Source: Galbula dea (lineage: Eukaryota > Chordata > Aves > Piciformes > Galbulidae). From it: a DNA stretch of 64,000 bases. The notes beneath the pieces were generated by a model. The model did no database searches. It was not told the DNA's origin and was given only the letters and a program-made list of their open reading frames with translations. Every line of letters begins with the position of its first letter. Positions within the stretch are counted from its first letter, which is position 1. The position numbers were made by a program, and so were the translations under genes. Positions 25,525 through 38,340 of this stretch are shown one piece after another. Location: assembly GCA_013399015.1 (NCBI GenBank), contig VWZX01006702.1, positions 1,550,001 through 1,614,000 on the forward strand, given 5' to 3'.

Positions 25525-26106
25525 ACAGAATGTGTCAAGTAGGAAGGGAACCTGCCTGTGTGCTAAGTGGCATTGGGAACGAACAGAAGCAACTGGAGGT
25601 CTGTGTGCCATTGCAGGGCCACAGTCTCATTGGGATCACAGAGATGTGGTGGGGTAGCTCAGACAGGAGTGTGCCAATGGCTGGATACAGGCTCTTTAGG
25701 AAGGACAGGCTGGGAAAATGAGGTGGGGGGGTGCTGCTCATTGTGTGTGAAAACAGCAGTTACTCTTGGAGCTCTGCTTGGGACAGACAGCGAGTCAGCT
25801 GAGAGCTTAGGAGGGGTCCAGATCAGAGGGCAAACAAATACAGGAGATGATGTGGTGGGTGTTTGCTATGGTCTGCCTGATCCAGCAGCTGCCATTTTCA
25901 GACTACTGGAAGAAGGAGCCTCACATTCACATGCCCTTATCCTTATGAGAGGCTTGAACCTCCACAATGTCTACTGAAAGGCAACACAGCAGGACACCAC
26001 AAAGTTTCTGGAGGGCATCGACAACAGCTCTGTGATACAGCGCTCTGCTGGACCTGATGCTTACAACCAAAGAACATCAGGTCAGGAAAGAAAGTTTGGG
26101 GGCAGT
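25525..26106 (+). mobile_element. CR1 LINE ORF2 fragment, endonuclease domain (decayed)
   Basis: Six-frame reading shows pieces of the apurinic/apyrimidinic-type endonuclease at the N-terminal end of CR1 ORF2. They are GITEMWW at about 25632-25652 (the ITETWW catalytic-Glu motif of the family), MAGYRLFRKDR at about 25680-25712, GGGVLL after it, then in another frame VVGVCY at about 25855, and FLEGID followed by LLDLML with KE at about 26008-26075. At least one frameshift (near 25720-25780) and several stops break it. The family motif MGDFN is RGLN here, so the catalytic Asp is lost. The fragment has neither the reverse transcriptase nor the 3' end, so it is a remnant of an old, longer copy. 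Confidence 0.85.
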
Positions 26107-26259
26107 GAACAGTAACACGTGTGTTTAAAACACAAACCAGAAAACCAACAACTTTCAGGGATACAATCACCTGCTTAAAGTTAGGTGCATGCTTAAAAGC
26201 TTTCCTGGATCAGGGCCATTATTGGCCATTAATAGATACCCTGGGGAAAAAAAGCCATG
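26107..26259. other. Spacer between CR1 remnant and enhancer-like block
   Basis: A short AT-rich spacer. No further CR1 motif could be followed beyond about 26106. Confidence 0.4.
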
Positions 26260-26740
26260 CCAAATAGCTTATAGAGCATCTAAAAAGCAAAGAGTCTTGA
26301 ACACTGCACGTACATTGTTGTGATCTGACTTGATGAAGCATACATAATTATAGTGTTTGCTTTAAACAATGTGCTGTGTTCGATGTAAACACTATAAATA
26401 GAAGGCAAGCTGAACAAAGAATTATGTCATACCTTTTAATTGAGAGCAGCAGGATTTAAGTTTAAAATCTCTTTGGATAACACCAGTCATGCCCCTTTAT
26501 AAACTGCTGAGTCGTTAAAGGACAGCTTTCTCTCTAGCCCCCTAGGAAATACACATAAAGAATGATGTGTTATTACTGAAAATATTGGTAAGACATTAAC
26601 AAAGTTTGCAGCCAGCGTTAACTGCAGGATAACAGAGGCTTCATTCATCAGGATGTGCACGTAATTTATTCCGTGTAAACACTCTTATCACAAATATCAA
26701 ACATGCTGTGGATAATAAATGACAGGGCAGGAATAAAACA
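26260..26740. promoter_or_regulatory. Candidate conserved enhancer with forkhead-type sites
   Basis: This complex, repeat-free AT-rich block contains the identical 10-mer TGTAAACACT twice (26384-26393 and 26674-26683) and an AGTGTTTGC word near 26353, three matches to the forkhead core GTAAACA or its complement. It also holds CTTATCA (GATA core reversed) at about 26686 and TGCTGAGTC (Maf/AP-1 half-site-like) at about 26502. No open frame of note crosses it. The motif cluster is seen; enhancer function and conservation are inferred. Confidence 0.3.
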
Positions 26741-29700
26741 AAAAGAGCTTTGTTTCAGAAGACAAAGGCAAGATGACCCTTTGATTTATTTATTTTTCTA
26801 AAGGAAGGAAATGCTCATTTAGTAGATTAAAAACTAAATAAGGAAGTTGAGTGACAAAAATCTTGATGAAGATGGTACTTATAACTGTATGGAAAGATAA
26901 GAAGTGATTATAACAGAAAACGTGAACACTCCAATAAAACACAAGTATGATCAAAGCTGCGAAAAAAGCAATTAAGCTGTTTTGACACTGCACTGGTGTG
27001 TTGAATGTGTGTGTGGATTTGAGGCATTTAAACTATGTTCACGGACAATTCTGTTTAGAGAGCACCCAGTAACAACTCTCTCATTTTGCCATATAAAGCA
27101 AGATGGAAAGTATTTAAGGAATAGTGTCACTGGATTAGTCAGATTTTGCTACTCTCTTGGAATACATGTGTTTTATATTTCTGTAGGAGTGACACCTTAA
27201 AGTTACTGAATAGTTGGAAGATTTATTGTAACACAGGGTGGAAAAGGAGCTCCAGAGCTCATGCAAATTTCCTTTTGGACAAGATTCTTTATGTAAATAA
27301 CTGAGCTATCCAATATGCAAGTTTATCAAGATAACTGGAACTTCCTTCTTTCCAGGCTACAGGGGGAAAAACCTGTAAAGTTTGTTTAGTATCTAAATCT
27401 AAGACAAGAATTGGATCTAGAAGGATTTTTAAATTCCAATATAATTGAATAAAATAATTTAATTCAGATTATCGTCAGATTCAATTGCCTTAGACATTGG
27501 TTGGAGATGTAATTTTAAGAACTAAGGTGGTAAAGAAGACACTAGTTTAGTTGTTACTGCATTTTTAGTGCAAGATATTAACTGCAGGAATTAAAGGGAG
27601 CTTTTGCAATGATTTCAATGAAATCCAGGTTTCATGCCTATTATGTGTACTCTCAAATGCTTTTGCCTTTTTTTTTAGAAGTTACTGTATGAGATCTTTG
27701 ACAGGAAATACGAAAAAAGGTAGCAAAGAAGGTCAAGACATGAGTTTTCCAGCATTTTTGTTGTGTACAAATACAAAGCAGGGCTTAAATATTAAACAGG
27801 GCTTCGCCTATAGACATTTCTAGGGAAACTTTGGGCAAAACATGATATCCTGTAACCTCGTAAAGGCATCTCTACTCAGCTGAGATCCATTATACTGAAC
27901 AGAAATACCTCTGTCACCCTAACAAGCAAGTAGAGGTTGCACTACAGAGGCAAGGCTTGAATACAGGATTCCTACATACACTATCCTGGAGAGCTAGCGA
28001 TTTGAAAGACAGGAACATGACAGAAGTTCCCCCTCAAGAAAAACCACCAAGGCATCAGCCAATAAAATCCAATGGCCCCTATTCTTGTTTGCTTGTTGCT
28101 TTTGACAGAGTGAAAAAGCAATGCAAAAAAAGATTTCTTTCTGCAAATCAAAGAGGAAAAAGGCCAGGAGAAGGCTCATATCTTGCCTTTTCATTGACAG
28201 CAGTGCTGACTGCCTCCTTCTCATTGTTCCTTTGCACTTAGGAGTGGAAAAAGGCAAATAGATAAGTATCTCTTACATTGGTTTGACCTGATGCCATGCT
28301 AAAAATAGACTGTGAAATGGAGCTGTATAGAAGTGGGTAACCTTGTTTTAAGACTGTAGTTCTGAACAAGGGCTTAAGGACAATGAACTCTGAAAAGTGA
28401 AGATGACTACATCTAGTACATCCAAATTAGTTAAGCACATGCTGACAAACCTAAATCAAAAGCTTCATGATTCCAGTTAGAGACAGCTGTTAAGAGTGGT
28501 AACTAGAGCGCACTAAAGACAAGAGAGAAAGGTAGAAAAAAACTAGCCACAGGGAGCCACTGATACAGAAGATTTTCTGTTCCATGCAGCCTCCTATAGA
28601 CACCTAAAACACCCCATAAGCCTCAGAAACAAAGAGTTGCAGATATAAATGTGGATTTGACAATTCAGAAGGAAATTACTGAACAAGCCTTAGAGAAAGC
28701 TATCAGGCTCTCCGACCTAGCGAAGCCCAAAACACTACATAGCATAAATGAGAGCAGAAGAACAGGCCAAGTACAGCTTGGGTTTGGGTGTCACGTACAG
28801 AACAAGTCACAGCATCACCCCAGTTAGTGTGAGATTTGCTCAATTCTGTACAATTTCTTAGTGAGGCATGGAGGAAGTTGCCTCCCAGAGGGGTCTTACT
28901 TCCAAATGAACAAATTACAGCCATTCTTGCTTTGAGAAGTTTACACTCTCTCACCCCGTGCAAAACATGTACCGCACAACATAGCGTGCAACTGAGTGTT
29001 GCAAAGAGGCTTTACAAAGAAAACTTCAAGATAATCTCTGTGGTGCATGGCCCTTCACACAGCTGGCTGCCATAACCTGGCACTTCACCCTTGCAGGGTA
29101 GAGCTGAGTATTGCCTTTAGCTACCCTCATCCCTTGACTAGAGAGGGCAGCTGCCCAGTTTACTTTTGCCTTCTGCTCTCCTCCCCTCAGTCATTCGGCC
29201 CCTGACAGCTCCTCTTCTGTTTCCTACACTTCACATTTTCCTTTTGTGCCTTATTGTCTTCTGCCTGCTTCTTTCCTTTCTGCATCCTCCAGCATGTTGG
29301 TGAATATACATCCCTCTCCTCCAACAGCATTTCCAAATTTCTTGTAACATGCTGGTTAACTTCTTAAAGCACTACTTCTGCTTACTGCTCCTGCCAGTAG
29401 CCTAATAACTTCACATCCACACCACCCTGCCTGGCCCCCTGTCACAAGTGGCATGCTGCCTCATTTCTCTACAATTCACCTGCATTCATTTAGGAACAAG
29501 TCTTGCCAACCCTAGCTATTGAGCAGTCTTCATAGTAGATTGAGCTAGAGATTTTCCAGAAAACAAAGCCACTGTAGAATAATATTTTCTAATTTTCTTC
29601 AGCTTTTGTCTTGGACTTCTCAAACTTTCTCCAAGACACATAAGCATTATAATGCTTTTACTTTTTAATTAAAAATGTAATTAACTCTTTTCAGTGCCAT

Positions 29701-32700
29701 AAATGGCATTGCCAATACTAATACGAACAAAATCCGAAAATGTTACAACTCCATAACCTTTCAGGAGTAGAAATTATTCTGCTGGGACAGTGTCTGAGTC
29801 CTGCCAAGTGTCAACAACACCACATGCTAGCAACCACAATGGTGTCACTTGGCACCGGTTTCTTGTAACACGCTTTAACTTGTAGTTAAGTTGTGTCTCA
29901 AAGTTTAAAGGAACAATCCTGTGACTGTGACTTCAACCATGTTCATGATAAGAGTAGTGAGCATTTTGGGTTATGCCAGTTCAAAAAAACAAAAGTAGCA
30001 AGTTAGTCTCAAGAAGTGATTAGTGGCAAGAAATGGGGAAAACAGCTCAGGTGGGAATGCATGATATTTTTGGTCATCATCTTTGCTACATGACTCAAAT
30101 TATTATTCTGGCACAAATCATGCACAACCAAAAATTAACCTACCAGGACATAGACTAATTCCTCCAAAGTGTGTTTACACTGCTTCCATGTCTATTGCAA
30201 AGCAAATATAAGACCTTAAGCTAAAATGTTTTAAACACAAACTAGTTATAAATAAATCAATGAATAAAGGCACAGCTAAATTCTGATCTCTCATGTCAGG
30301 TAATTTAATACTTTTGAGACTTGTAGCAGTTGCATTTGAAGATACTCACAACAAGAATCAAATCTATGTTTCAATGCCAAACACTGGCAACATGCTGAGA
30401 AAAATGTAATTACATTTACTAGGTGATAATCCCTTTGGATGCTGTATCTATGGTGATATCTTTTTTTTAATAAAACAGTGACAAGGGAAGAAGCCTATTG
30501 TCTGAAAGGGAAGCTTATAGGCAAATGAAATGCACTGCCCCAAATTCCACCCTCGCATCCCTTTCTCTGGTGGCTCTTGAAGGAATAATCACACCTGAAG
30601 TGGAAGGGATTGCTGCGTGGGATCAGCCATGAATCACTGCTAACCAAGGTTCTGGTTCATTTTTAAAGTCGACAGTAAAACTTCCCTGTGTCACTGAGAG
30701 CAGATCCAGGATCCTTAAGTTCACAGGAAAGAGAAATGAAAGTAAAGAACAGGTAGATAGCACTCTTTGCTACTCGTGTGTTTTGGGCTTGAAAGAAGTG
30801 AGAAGGGGCAGCATTAAAAGTGAACTAGAGATTCAGACTGGAAGAGATACGTAAAAAGTTCCACTCATACAACAGGATGGATCTGCTACTGCCAGAAGCA
30901 AGCATAGATCAAAACATGGAGCTGAACGTAGGCAGAAATAAAATTGTTGTTATAGAATCAAGTTTTATTAAGAGTTAGGTCATTCTGCTCCTTTTTGCAG
31001 CAGATAAAAATAGGAGAAAAATGCCAGTACTGCAGGTGTTTCACCAGTACTCAGTTATTCCAGCACATGAATAACTGATGTATTTGCCAAGAAATCATTG
31101 AAACTTCAGAGCTGTCTTTGGCAAATAGCACAAAAGACATAGAAAGATAATTGCAGAAAGAATAAATTTAATGTTCATGACAATTTGACACATAGCTGCA
31201 AGTTTGAGAGGGAAGAAATCAAAGTACACCGAGCTGTGTTTGGTGGCATCAGAGAAAGGGGGTGAAATACGGAGTGCTGTGTCATCTCTAGGGGGTAGCA
31301 AAAAGCATTTTGGATTCAGACTAGGAGCTCTTGAGGTAGATAGAACCTAGTCATCTGGTTAATTTAATTGACCACAAGTTCACTATGAACTGCTGGTATG
31401 ATGCAGCTATGGATAGATATGTTTGGAATAATTATTGAATTACAACATTTACAACAAAAGCACTCATGACACTCCATGCAGAATGTGTGTGTTGTGCTGG
31501 TCATATGAAGACAAAAATAGAAAAAACTTGTTAGCAGAGGAATAGAAAGTAGACTGGAAAACCGCTTGACTTGCTTAGTCCAGGATTAAATAAGACTCAA
31601 TAGGGAGTCTAACAAACTATAATTGCTCAAGATCAATAATAGGTGAGGAAAAGGATCATTTAAATGAAAAATGTCAGCCCAGTACAAAGTGATGTAAAAT
31701 AGGAATAAAATGAGGCTCTAAATTAGAAAAAGATTCTGGATCTTTCAACCTCTTGAGACAAGAGCCACCAAGAGTAAAACTCTGGTTTGTTTACAAATTT
31801 GGGTAGAGAACTGAGTTTATGTAGTTCGGATGAAAGACTGCAATAAGGTAACTAAAAATCTGAAAACCACAAGTGATGGTTTATCTGATGGCTGAACATA
31901 CAAGGTAAATTCAGACAGCAAAACATTTTTACTGGAGTTTAAAAATGTTGTTTTGGAGTCAGGCTGAAATTCTTTGTAGTTTTAGTTTCATAACACTGCC
32001 CAGCTGGAATTTCCGTTTCAAGTTATTATAATACAAAACTTCACAGTGGTATTTTAACTGTTCATTTTAGAAGGTTTTCACCCACAGAAGTTTACTTTGA
32101 ATACCAGATATACTGTAAACACACCAAACATCTGGTAATTAAGTATAGTGTACAGTAATCTCTATAAAGCCTGTATCTGTGATGAAATCTTTTTAATAAA
32201 GAGTTGATAATGGAATGAAGCTATTAAAAGAATTACAGCACACATGGTGAAGCACAGTGACTATTAATTCTGTAGCATGAATAAAAGCTTTTAACTGTCC
32301 ATTTTACCAAGAAACATTCAGATGGAACCATTCTAAAATGTGTGTCAGCATAGAAATATCCCCTTTGTGACACAAAAACCCAGACTCCATAATTCTACTA
32401 GATCATTTTCATGATTATTCCAAAAGCCAGTGAACTCCATGCAGTTCTCAAACTGTTCATACCCCATAACCTCATAAGTCTTCTCTAATCTGGTTAGGAC
32501 ACCATTCACTTTACAAAATGGGAATGGAGAGTCAGGTCTATTTTACTCCCTGGTATAAGAAACATATCAGCTAAGCATTGGTAGCCCCATCGGTTACCTG
32601 TTCACATTACTCTAAAGTTACACAGAGTCAGTTATCATCTGTCCTGCAGCTAGCACTAAGCTGGCTCAAAAGCAAAAAGGCAGCATAGCCTCCAGGTTCT

Positions 32701-35700
32701 GCTCCCTGTCTACTTTGATACAGATGTGATAAAGTGCTAACGTCTGACTCAGATTCACTTTGTAGTGTGGCTCACAGTCAAAGCTGGTGAAACCCAGGTG
32801 AAGTGACTGGTACAACTCATAACAGACCACTGCAATCAGATCACCCAGTAACAACCCAACTCCTTGTGCTCTGAGCCCTATAACTTCCAACTGAACTAGG
32901 GCACATCCAGAAAGCCTTTATTCCTTGATGCTTTGCAGTATGGTGTTGTGCTACCAGATGAACTTTTGGCTAAAACAGCAGAGATTAACCTTAGGTTCCT
33001 TCCCATACACAGTAATGCTGTCTCGTGACATGTCCAGTTCAGCAGATTCAGCACGCTTCAGGTATGGATGTGAAACGTCTTAAGAAAGTTGTTCACTTTG
33101 ATCCAAACTAATTGTGTCTATGACAGAGCAGTTTAGACATGTTGGCCGCCAAATGCTGCTTAAACATTAAATCCTATGGATTTACACAAATGATAAACAA
33201 GTCTAACTGCAGGTGCTGCCTGCAGAAACTGAAGAGATGAGCCTTCCCAATATAATTCCTTTACTTCAGAGGTAACATCCTGGAGTACCACATTCTAGCT
33301 GTTCTAATGTTCCTGAGGTGAGAATAAAGCCTGCACACTGAACTGCTAGCCTATATTAATAAACCCCATTTATTACAGTATTCTTTTACCATGGCAGTTC
33401 CATTATGGAAAGTTTTTTTAAATTCAATTTCTTGCAGAATTATTCATGAAAAGTTATTGGGGAATGGAGATCTATGCTTTCTTCCATGCTACCAGTTGTT
33501 TATTATGTTACATTGGCCTTCAAATTGACCTGGGTCCCCCAAGTCCTGAAATAATTTAATTTCTCAATGATACAGTCAATAAACAAACCCAACCACCTAA
33601 GTATTAAAGCATATTTTAAAAGGACCTCAAGTAGTAGCTTCCTTCTTACAGCAACCACATCTCCCTTCGCATGTCCAAGATGGCAAACTGAGAGCTATAA
33701 CCACAGAAAACTTAAGTAGTTTTGTGGATAACCACAACACAGGAGGCTCTCCGAATGACATACATTCTGCTGCAATATGGTACTTTGTTTTTTTGCAGAC
33801 TGCTGTCATACTTTCTACTTCAGTATGTCACTTATCTAGCAAAGCTTTCACAGAGCTCCAGAAGGTATGCGGATGCAGAACTGTCAGTAGTTACTTACTA
33901 GCAGTGAACTAAGGAGAATGAGAAAAACACCAAGCATATAGCCTTAAGTGAAAGGCTACTTCAGATACCTTTCATGAAGAGAGGGGCACAAGGTTTGCTA
34001 TGCAAGAAATTGTGATGCTCTCTGAATCAAAAATGTTTTCTGACGAGATTAAGACTGAGTTAGACCTCAATGTATTGTGAACCAGAGTTGTTCAGGTGAG
34101 TTCTAATCACCTTTTTAATCAATTCAGGCTCTAACCTGGGACCGATGGGGATATTTTTTGGTCTGTGTGTGGTTTTTTGTTTGGTTGGGGGTTTTTGTTA
34201 CTGTTTTCATTGGTTTCTTTTGTTGTTTGTTTTTTTTTTTTTAGAGATGGCAAGTATTTATTTGTTGCTTTTTCTGTAATCAGGAAGAAACTACATGAAG
34301 AGGAACTGCACAGGTTAAGCTTGCATTCTTTTCTAAATGACACTACAGTATGAAAAAAGGTTTTATCTGGGAATAGACTCCACAGTAAAGGTGGAAGGAA
34401 AAGGTAGAATATAAACCCTCAGAAATTAGACTTCAACAGAAAGTATTTTCCCTCAGTTTATACTGAAATGCTGCCTTTTCACAAAGATCTACTATTATGC
34501 ATTTTTCTTCTACTGCAGTTTAGCCATACTTCTGCCTAGAAATCTCTAGGTTTGGACTATGGTGTTTGAACTAAAAGTCACATGTCTCAAAGTAATTGTA
34601 AGCACAATTATCTTGCTTTTACCCTCTTCCTCCTCCGTGAGCTTTAGGTATTTACGTTGAAATGAAATAGAAACAGTACCCTAATCCTGAGCTAGGATCC
34701 TTATTCTTCAATACACTGTGCAAAAAAATAGAACAAAAGACACTGTCTTTAAAAGGCCTTTTAGAAGTGTGTAACTTACGAAGATGACCTGAATGTTCTA
34801 GTTTCATTGGAACAAATTCAATCCATAGCAAATATGAAGGCATAAGGGTCAAACACGGGTGGAGATTGATCAGGAAGAGGTGTCTAAGGTTACTGCACAG
34901 GGCAAGTGGGAAAGAGTCCACCCCTGACTGTATGCTACAAGAGACCTTCATAAGAGGAAAAGTTGTGTAGTCTTACATCCCAAGGAAGGAGTTAAATAGG
35001 TTGTAACACAGCAATGGGATGTTCCCCTCCTTTGTCAGTGGGGGAGGGCGAAGTGCATACATGACTTTGTTTACTTGGTTAGGCAAGTGAGGTCTCAGAC
35101 TTACAAATGTGCCTCAAAAGCTTCTTTGTCTAATGCAAATTTAAAAAAAGTAGGTGCCTTAGGCAACTTTGTCAATAGATAGACAAGCCACAAGGACAGA
35201 GATTTATGCTATGGGTCTATCCTTACTATAAAAAAGTATCAGTAAGTCTTCCCTTGGCCAGAGCAACAATTTCTTGTCAATTAACTATGATAACAAACTG
35301 ACAAGAAAGCTAAGGAAACCAGCTACACTGCACTGTTACCAGATTTTTTCCTGGGTCACATTGGGCAATTTGAGAGAATGAAAGTCTGAAAGAAAAAGCC
35401 TTTCCCTTCTGGAAACAATGCAAAGACTATAAAAAAGGAATAATAGATGTTGTTTGCTCCCCCTCTAAACACATTAGCTTGCTTTCAAAATGAACACTTC
35501 ACCCAAAAATACATAGAAGTGCATGACTTAAGGTCCTAAATACACTGCCATTTCAATTCAAGTGAAGTTTTTAGGGGTTTAGCATGTACCTCTTAAAATT
35601 AGTGCCTACTGTTTTGTATCCTGCAATTCAAAATACCTAAAACATCAAAATAAATCTTTCTATACTGGCTTTTTATTGGACTATATGATAGACAATACAT

Positions 35701-38340
35701 CTCCCACCTGCCAGTGTGAATAGTACCTTCAGTCCTCAAAGATTCCATCTTAGATACTGGCATGATACCACTAACTGAAACGCTTTAGTGGCTGGGTGTT
35801 AAGGATCCACTTTAAAAAGTATTAATCACATACTTCCACCCCTCTCAGCTTCAAATCACAACATACAAGTTTGGTAGTATACACTAGGCAGTCTAAGAAT
35901 GAAAAAATAATAGCACACACTCAGCCTGTTGGTTGACATTTGCACTCAAAAGTAGGTATCATGTTGACAAAAACAAGAGTACTTGAACAAAGGAGCTACT
36001 CTGGTGTCTCCTTGCACCTCACAGTTTGTATTTTCACATAATTATAGTCCATACCATGGAACAATTTGCTGAAATATCTCCTGATTCAGGGTCTTGGGTG
36101 CCCTAGGTAAAAGCTTATAGGGCAGAAGCGGTTTGGGGGTTTTTTTCTTCCCATCGCTGCAACCCCTTTACTCCAAGCCCAAAGTTACACCTCTGAGGAG
36201 GCTCTCAAACATAATGAGGTCCTCTAAAGAAATTCAGCACCAAAATAGAGATGAATTATCAGTAAACAAAGCTCCAGTTACAGAAGCAAGTGTTCTCTTT
36301 GGATTATTATTTTTAAATATCCCCAACAATTTTATTGCCATGGCACCTACATTCCTCGATCCTTTTTAGAGGTGGTGCAAGGTATATTTCTGTGACAGAT
36401 CAAAGAAGTTAGTGTGGACTAAGGAAAGTGCAAAGAACAATTTTCCCATCTTAAATACAAAAAACAACATTACCTGTCCTTCACATTCAGTTGAAGACAA
36501 GCCACAGTCTCATCCTCATTAACACCTAGCATACCATAACATCCACCAGTCCTGGCCTTGGTGCGCTGCACAAAAGCAACCAAGCTAACTTGGCCATAAT
36601 TGTTCACAGTAGACTGTCTTCACCTAAGCATTAATGAAAGGTTGTACACATTACTGCTTCTGTATTGTGTCCACCCATTTAAAGCAACATGTTAAAATAT
36701 GTCTGTAATCACCACAACAAAGAACAGCAAAATACACTTGCTAATTTTCCTCTGCATTAGTAGTGACAAGGTATAAAGCAGTTGTTCTCCTGCAGTGAAA
36801 CGTGGTTTACATCACAAAACTAACATTTCACACCTGATTTTTATCTTGCTCATCTGTCATCAAACTGATGAGCGTAGTGAAACTTCAGTTATCACTGCCA
36901 TTGTAACACACTTGTACAGGTACAGAAATCCCCAGCAGTGTCAACTTAGGAGGCTGCCCACAATAATTGTCCATTGCTAAGTACAATTTGCTTCCAGTCT
37001 TCCTGGCCCAGAACATTGTGGAACTTTCACTTGTACTTCCTTTATGCCAGGAGCCTCAGGGAACTGCAATAATGGCTGACTGTTTTCCATTAAGCTAGGT
37101 TGTTTTCCGGTACTCTTTGTATCTGGATTCATAATTCCATTCCATTTTTGTCCTTTTCTTCACCTGTGAAACAGCCTCTCCAACACATCCCCTTGCACCT
37201 CTTGAGCTCCTGCTGTTTGGGCCCAATACCACCAGACCAATAGAAACAACCTACAATAACAGCTTGCCAAAATGTGCATCTCCACAATCCTTTACAGGTG
37301 CCTTCACACGGCCACAACAATCTTTCTGCAGCTCAGCTGTTGAGGCAGAGACAGCTCTGATGGGGCAACCACACACTGCCCTGGGCTCTTCTGACAGGTG
37401 ACTCATTCATGCCTTTCCCCCACCATAACTCTATACCTGTATTTAAGTGGTTTCTGGTCATTCTCTCTGTAACCATTGAGATCAAAGGAGCAATTGGTGA
37501 TGGTCTTCCTACCTGAATTGTAGGCAAGAAATAGATTGAAGATGGTTAAACCCAGTCATTCCCACTTCTTCTCCAAGGCAAGCCACAAGACTGATGGATT
37601 TGCAAGTCCAGTTTCACAGAAATTGAACAGGGAAAAAGCAAAATAGCTCCCCTCACCCTCCTAGACCTTTACTTGGCTAGAGCTAAGGTTATACATAGCC
37701 CCTACAAGCTTTAGCCTACTAGACTGTCACCTATATTGTTCATGAAGTGTGCAATACATCGATAGCCCTGTTATATCCAATTAGTATCTTGTTCTCTATT
37801 TCTTGCTTGCAGGATCTGTCTCCTAGGTGGCCTTTCTGCTAATAATTCAAAGCAACTTTTGATAGGGTTGCATTTAAGTAGGATACACAGCTGAGCAATA
37901 GAAGATGACAGGCAGTGCCTCATTGGGCAATTATCATATGCTTCAGGTGGCAGCAAGAGGCAGAAGTACAAGTAACATCAACCACTCAGCAATTTGGCAA
38001 TCCCCCCTGCCATGCACAGTTTTGGAACTGCATCCCAATGGGAACATCAGGGAAAGAAAGCAGCCATATGAATTTAATGGGCATTGTGGGAAGAAATACT
38101 GATGTTTAAGAGTTCACGTAGAGACAATCCATACATCAGAGGAGATACTGAACGATGCTCCATTTTTTGTTGTGCCTTTCCACAAACTGTGTCTTATTGA
38201 CACAACTAACAACAATCACTCTCTCTTCCCTGCAAGAAAAAGTTCCCCTTGCAACATAGAATATATCCAAACCAGAGCCTGCTCTCCTTAGAAACACCAC
38301 TCATGAAAACCTAGGTGTTAATCTAAGCAGCCAGCCACAG
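26741..38340. other. Long gene-poor AT-rich stretch
   Basis: About 11.6 kb with no CR1, CpG cluster, RNA gene or convincing exon. Open frames are short and conflicting between strands, for example 27957-28257 on both strands and 34652-34951 on the minus strand. A G/T-rich low-complexity tract sits at 34151-34242 (listed separately), and another T/G run near 36130-36150. The sequence could equally be intergenic or a large intron. Confidence 0.5.
34151..34242. repeat. T/G-rich low-complexity tract
   Basis: The tract consists of T-runs broken by GG, GGGGG and GTGTG, ending in a T12 run at about 34231-34242. It is one of several GGGTTTTT-type tracts in the window. Confidence 0.85.

Noticed and set aside
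32440..32530. Possible MIR/L2 word 'ACTTTACAAAATGGGAATGG'
   Set aside because: Only about 15 bases resemble the consensus; too short to call.
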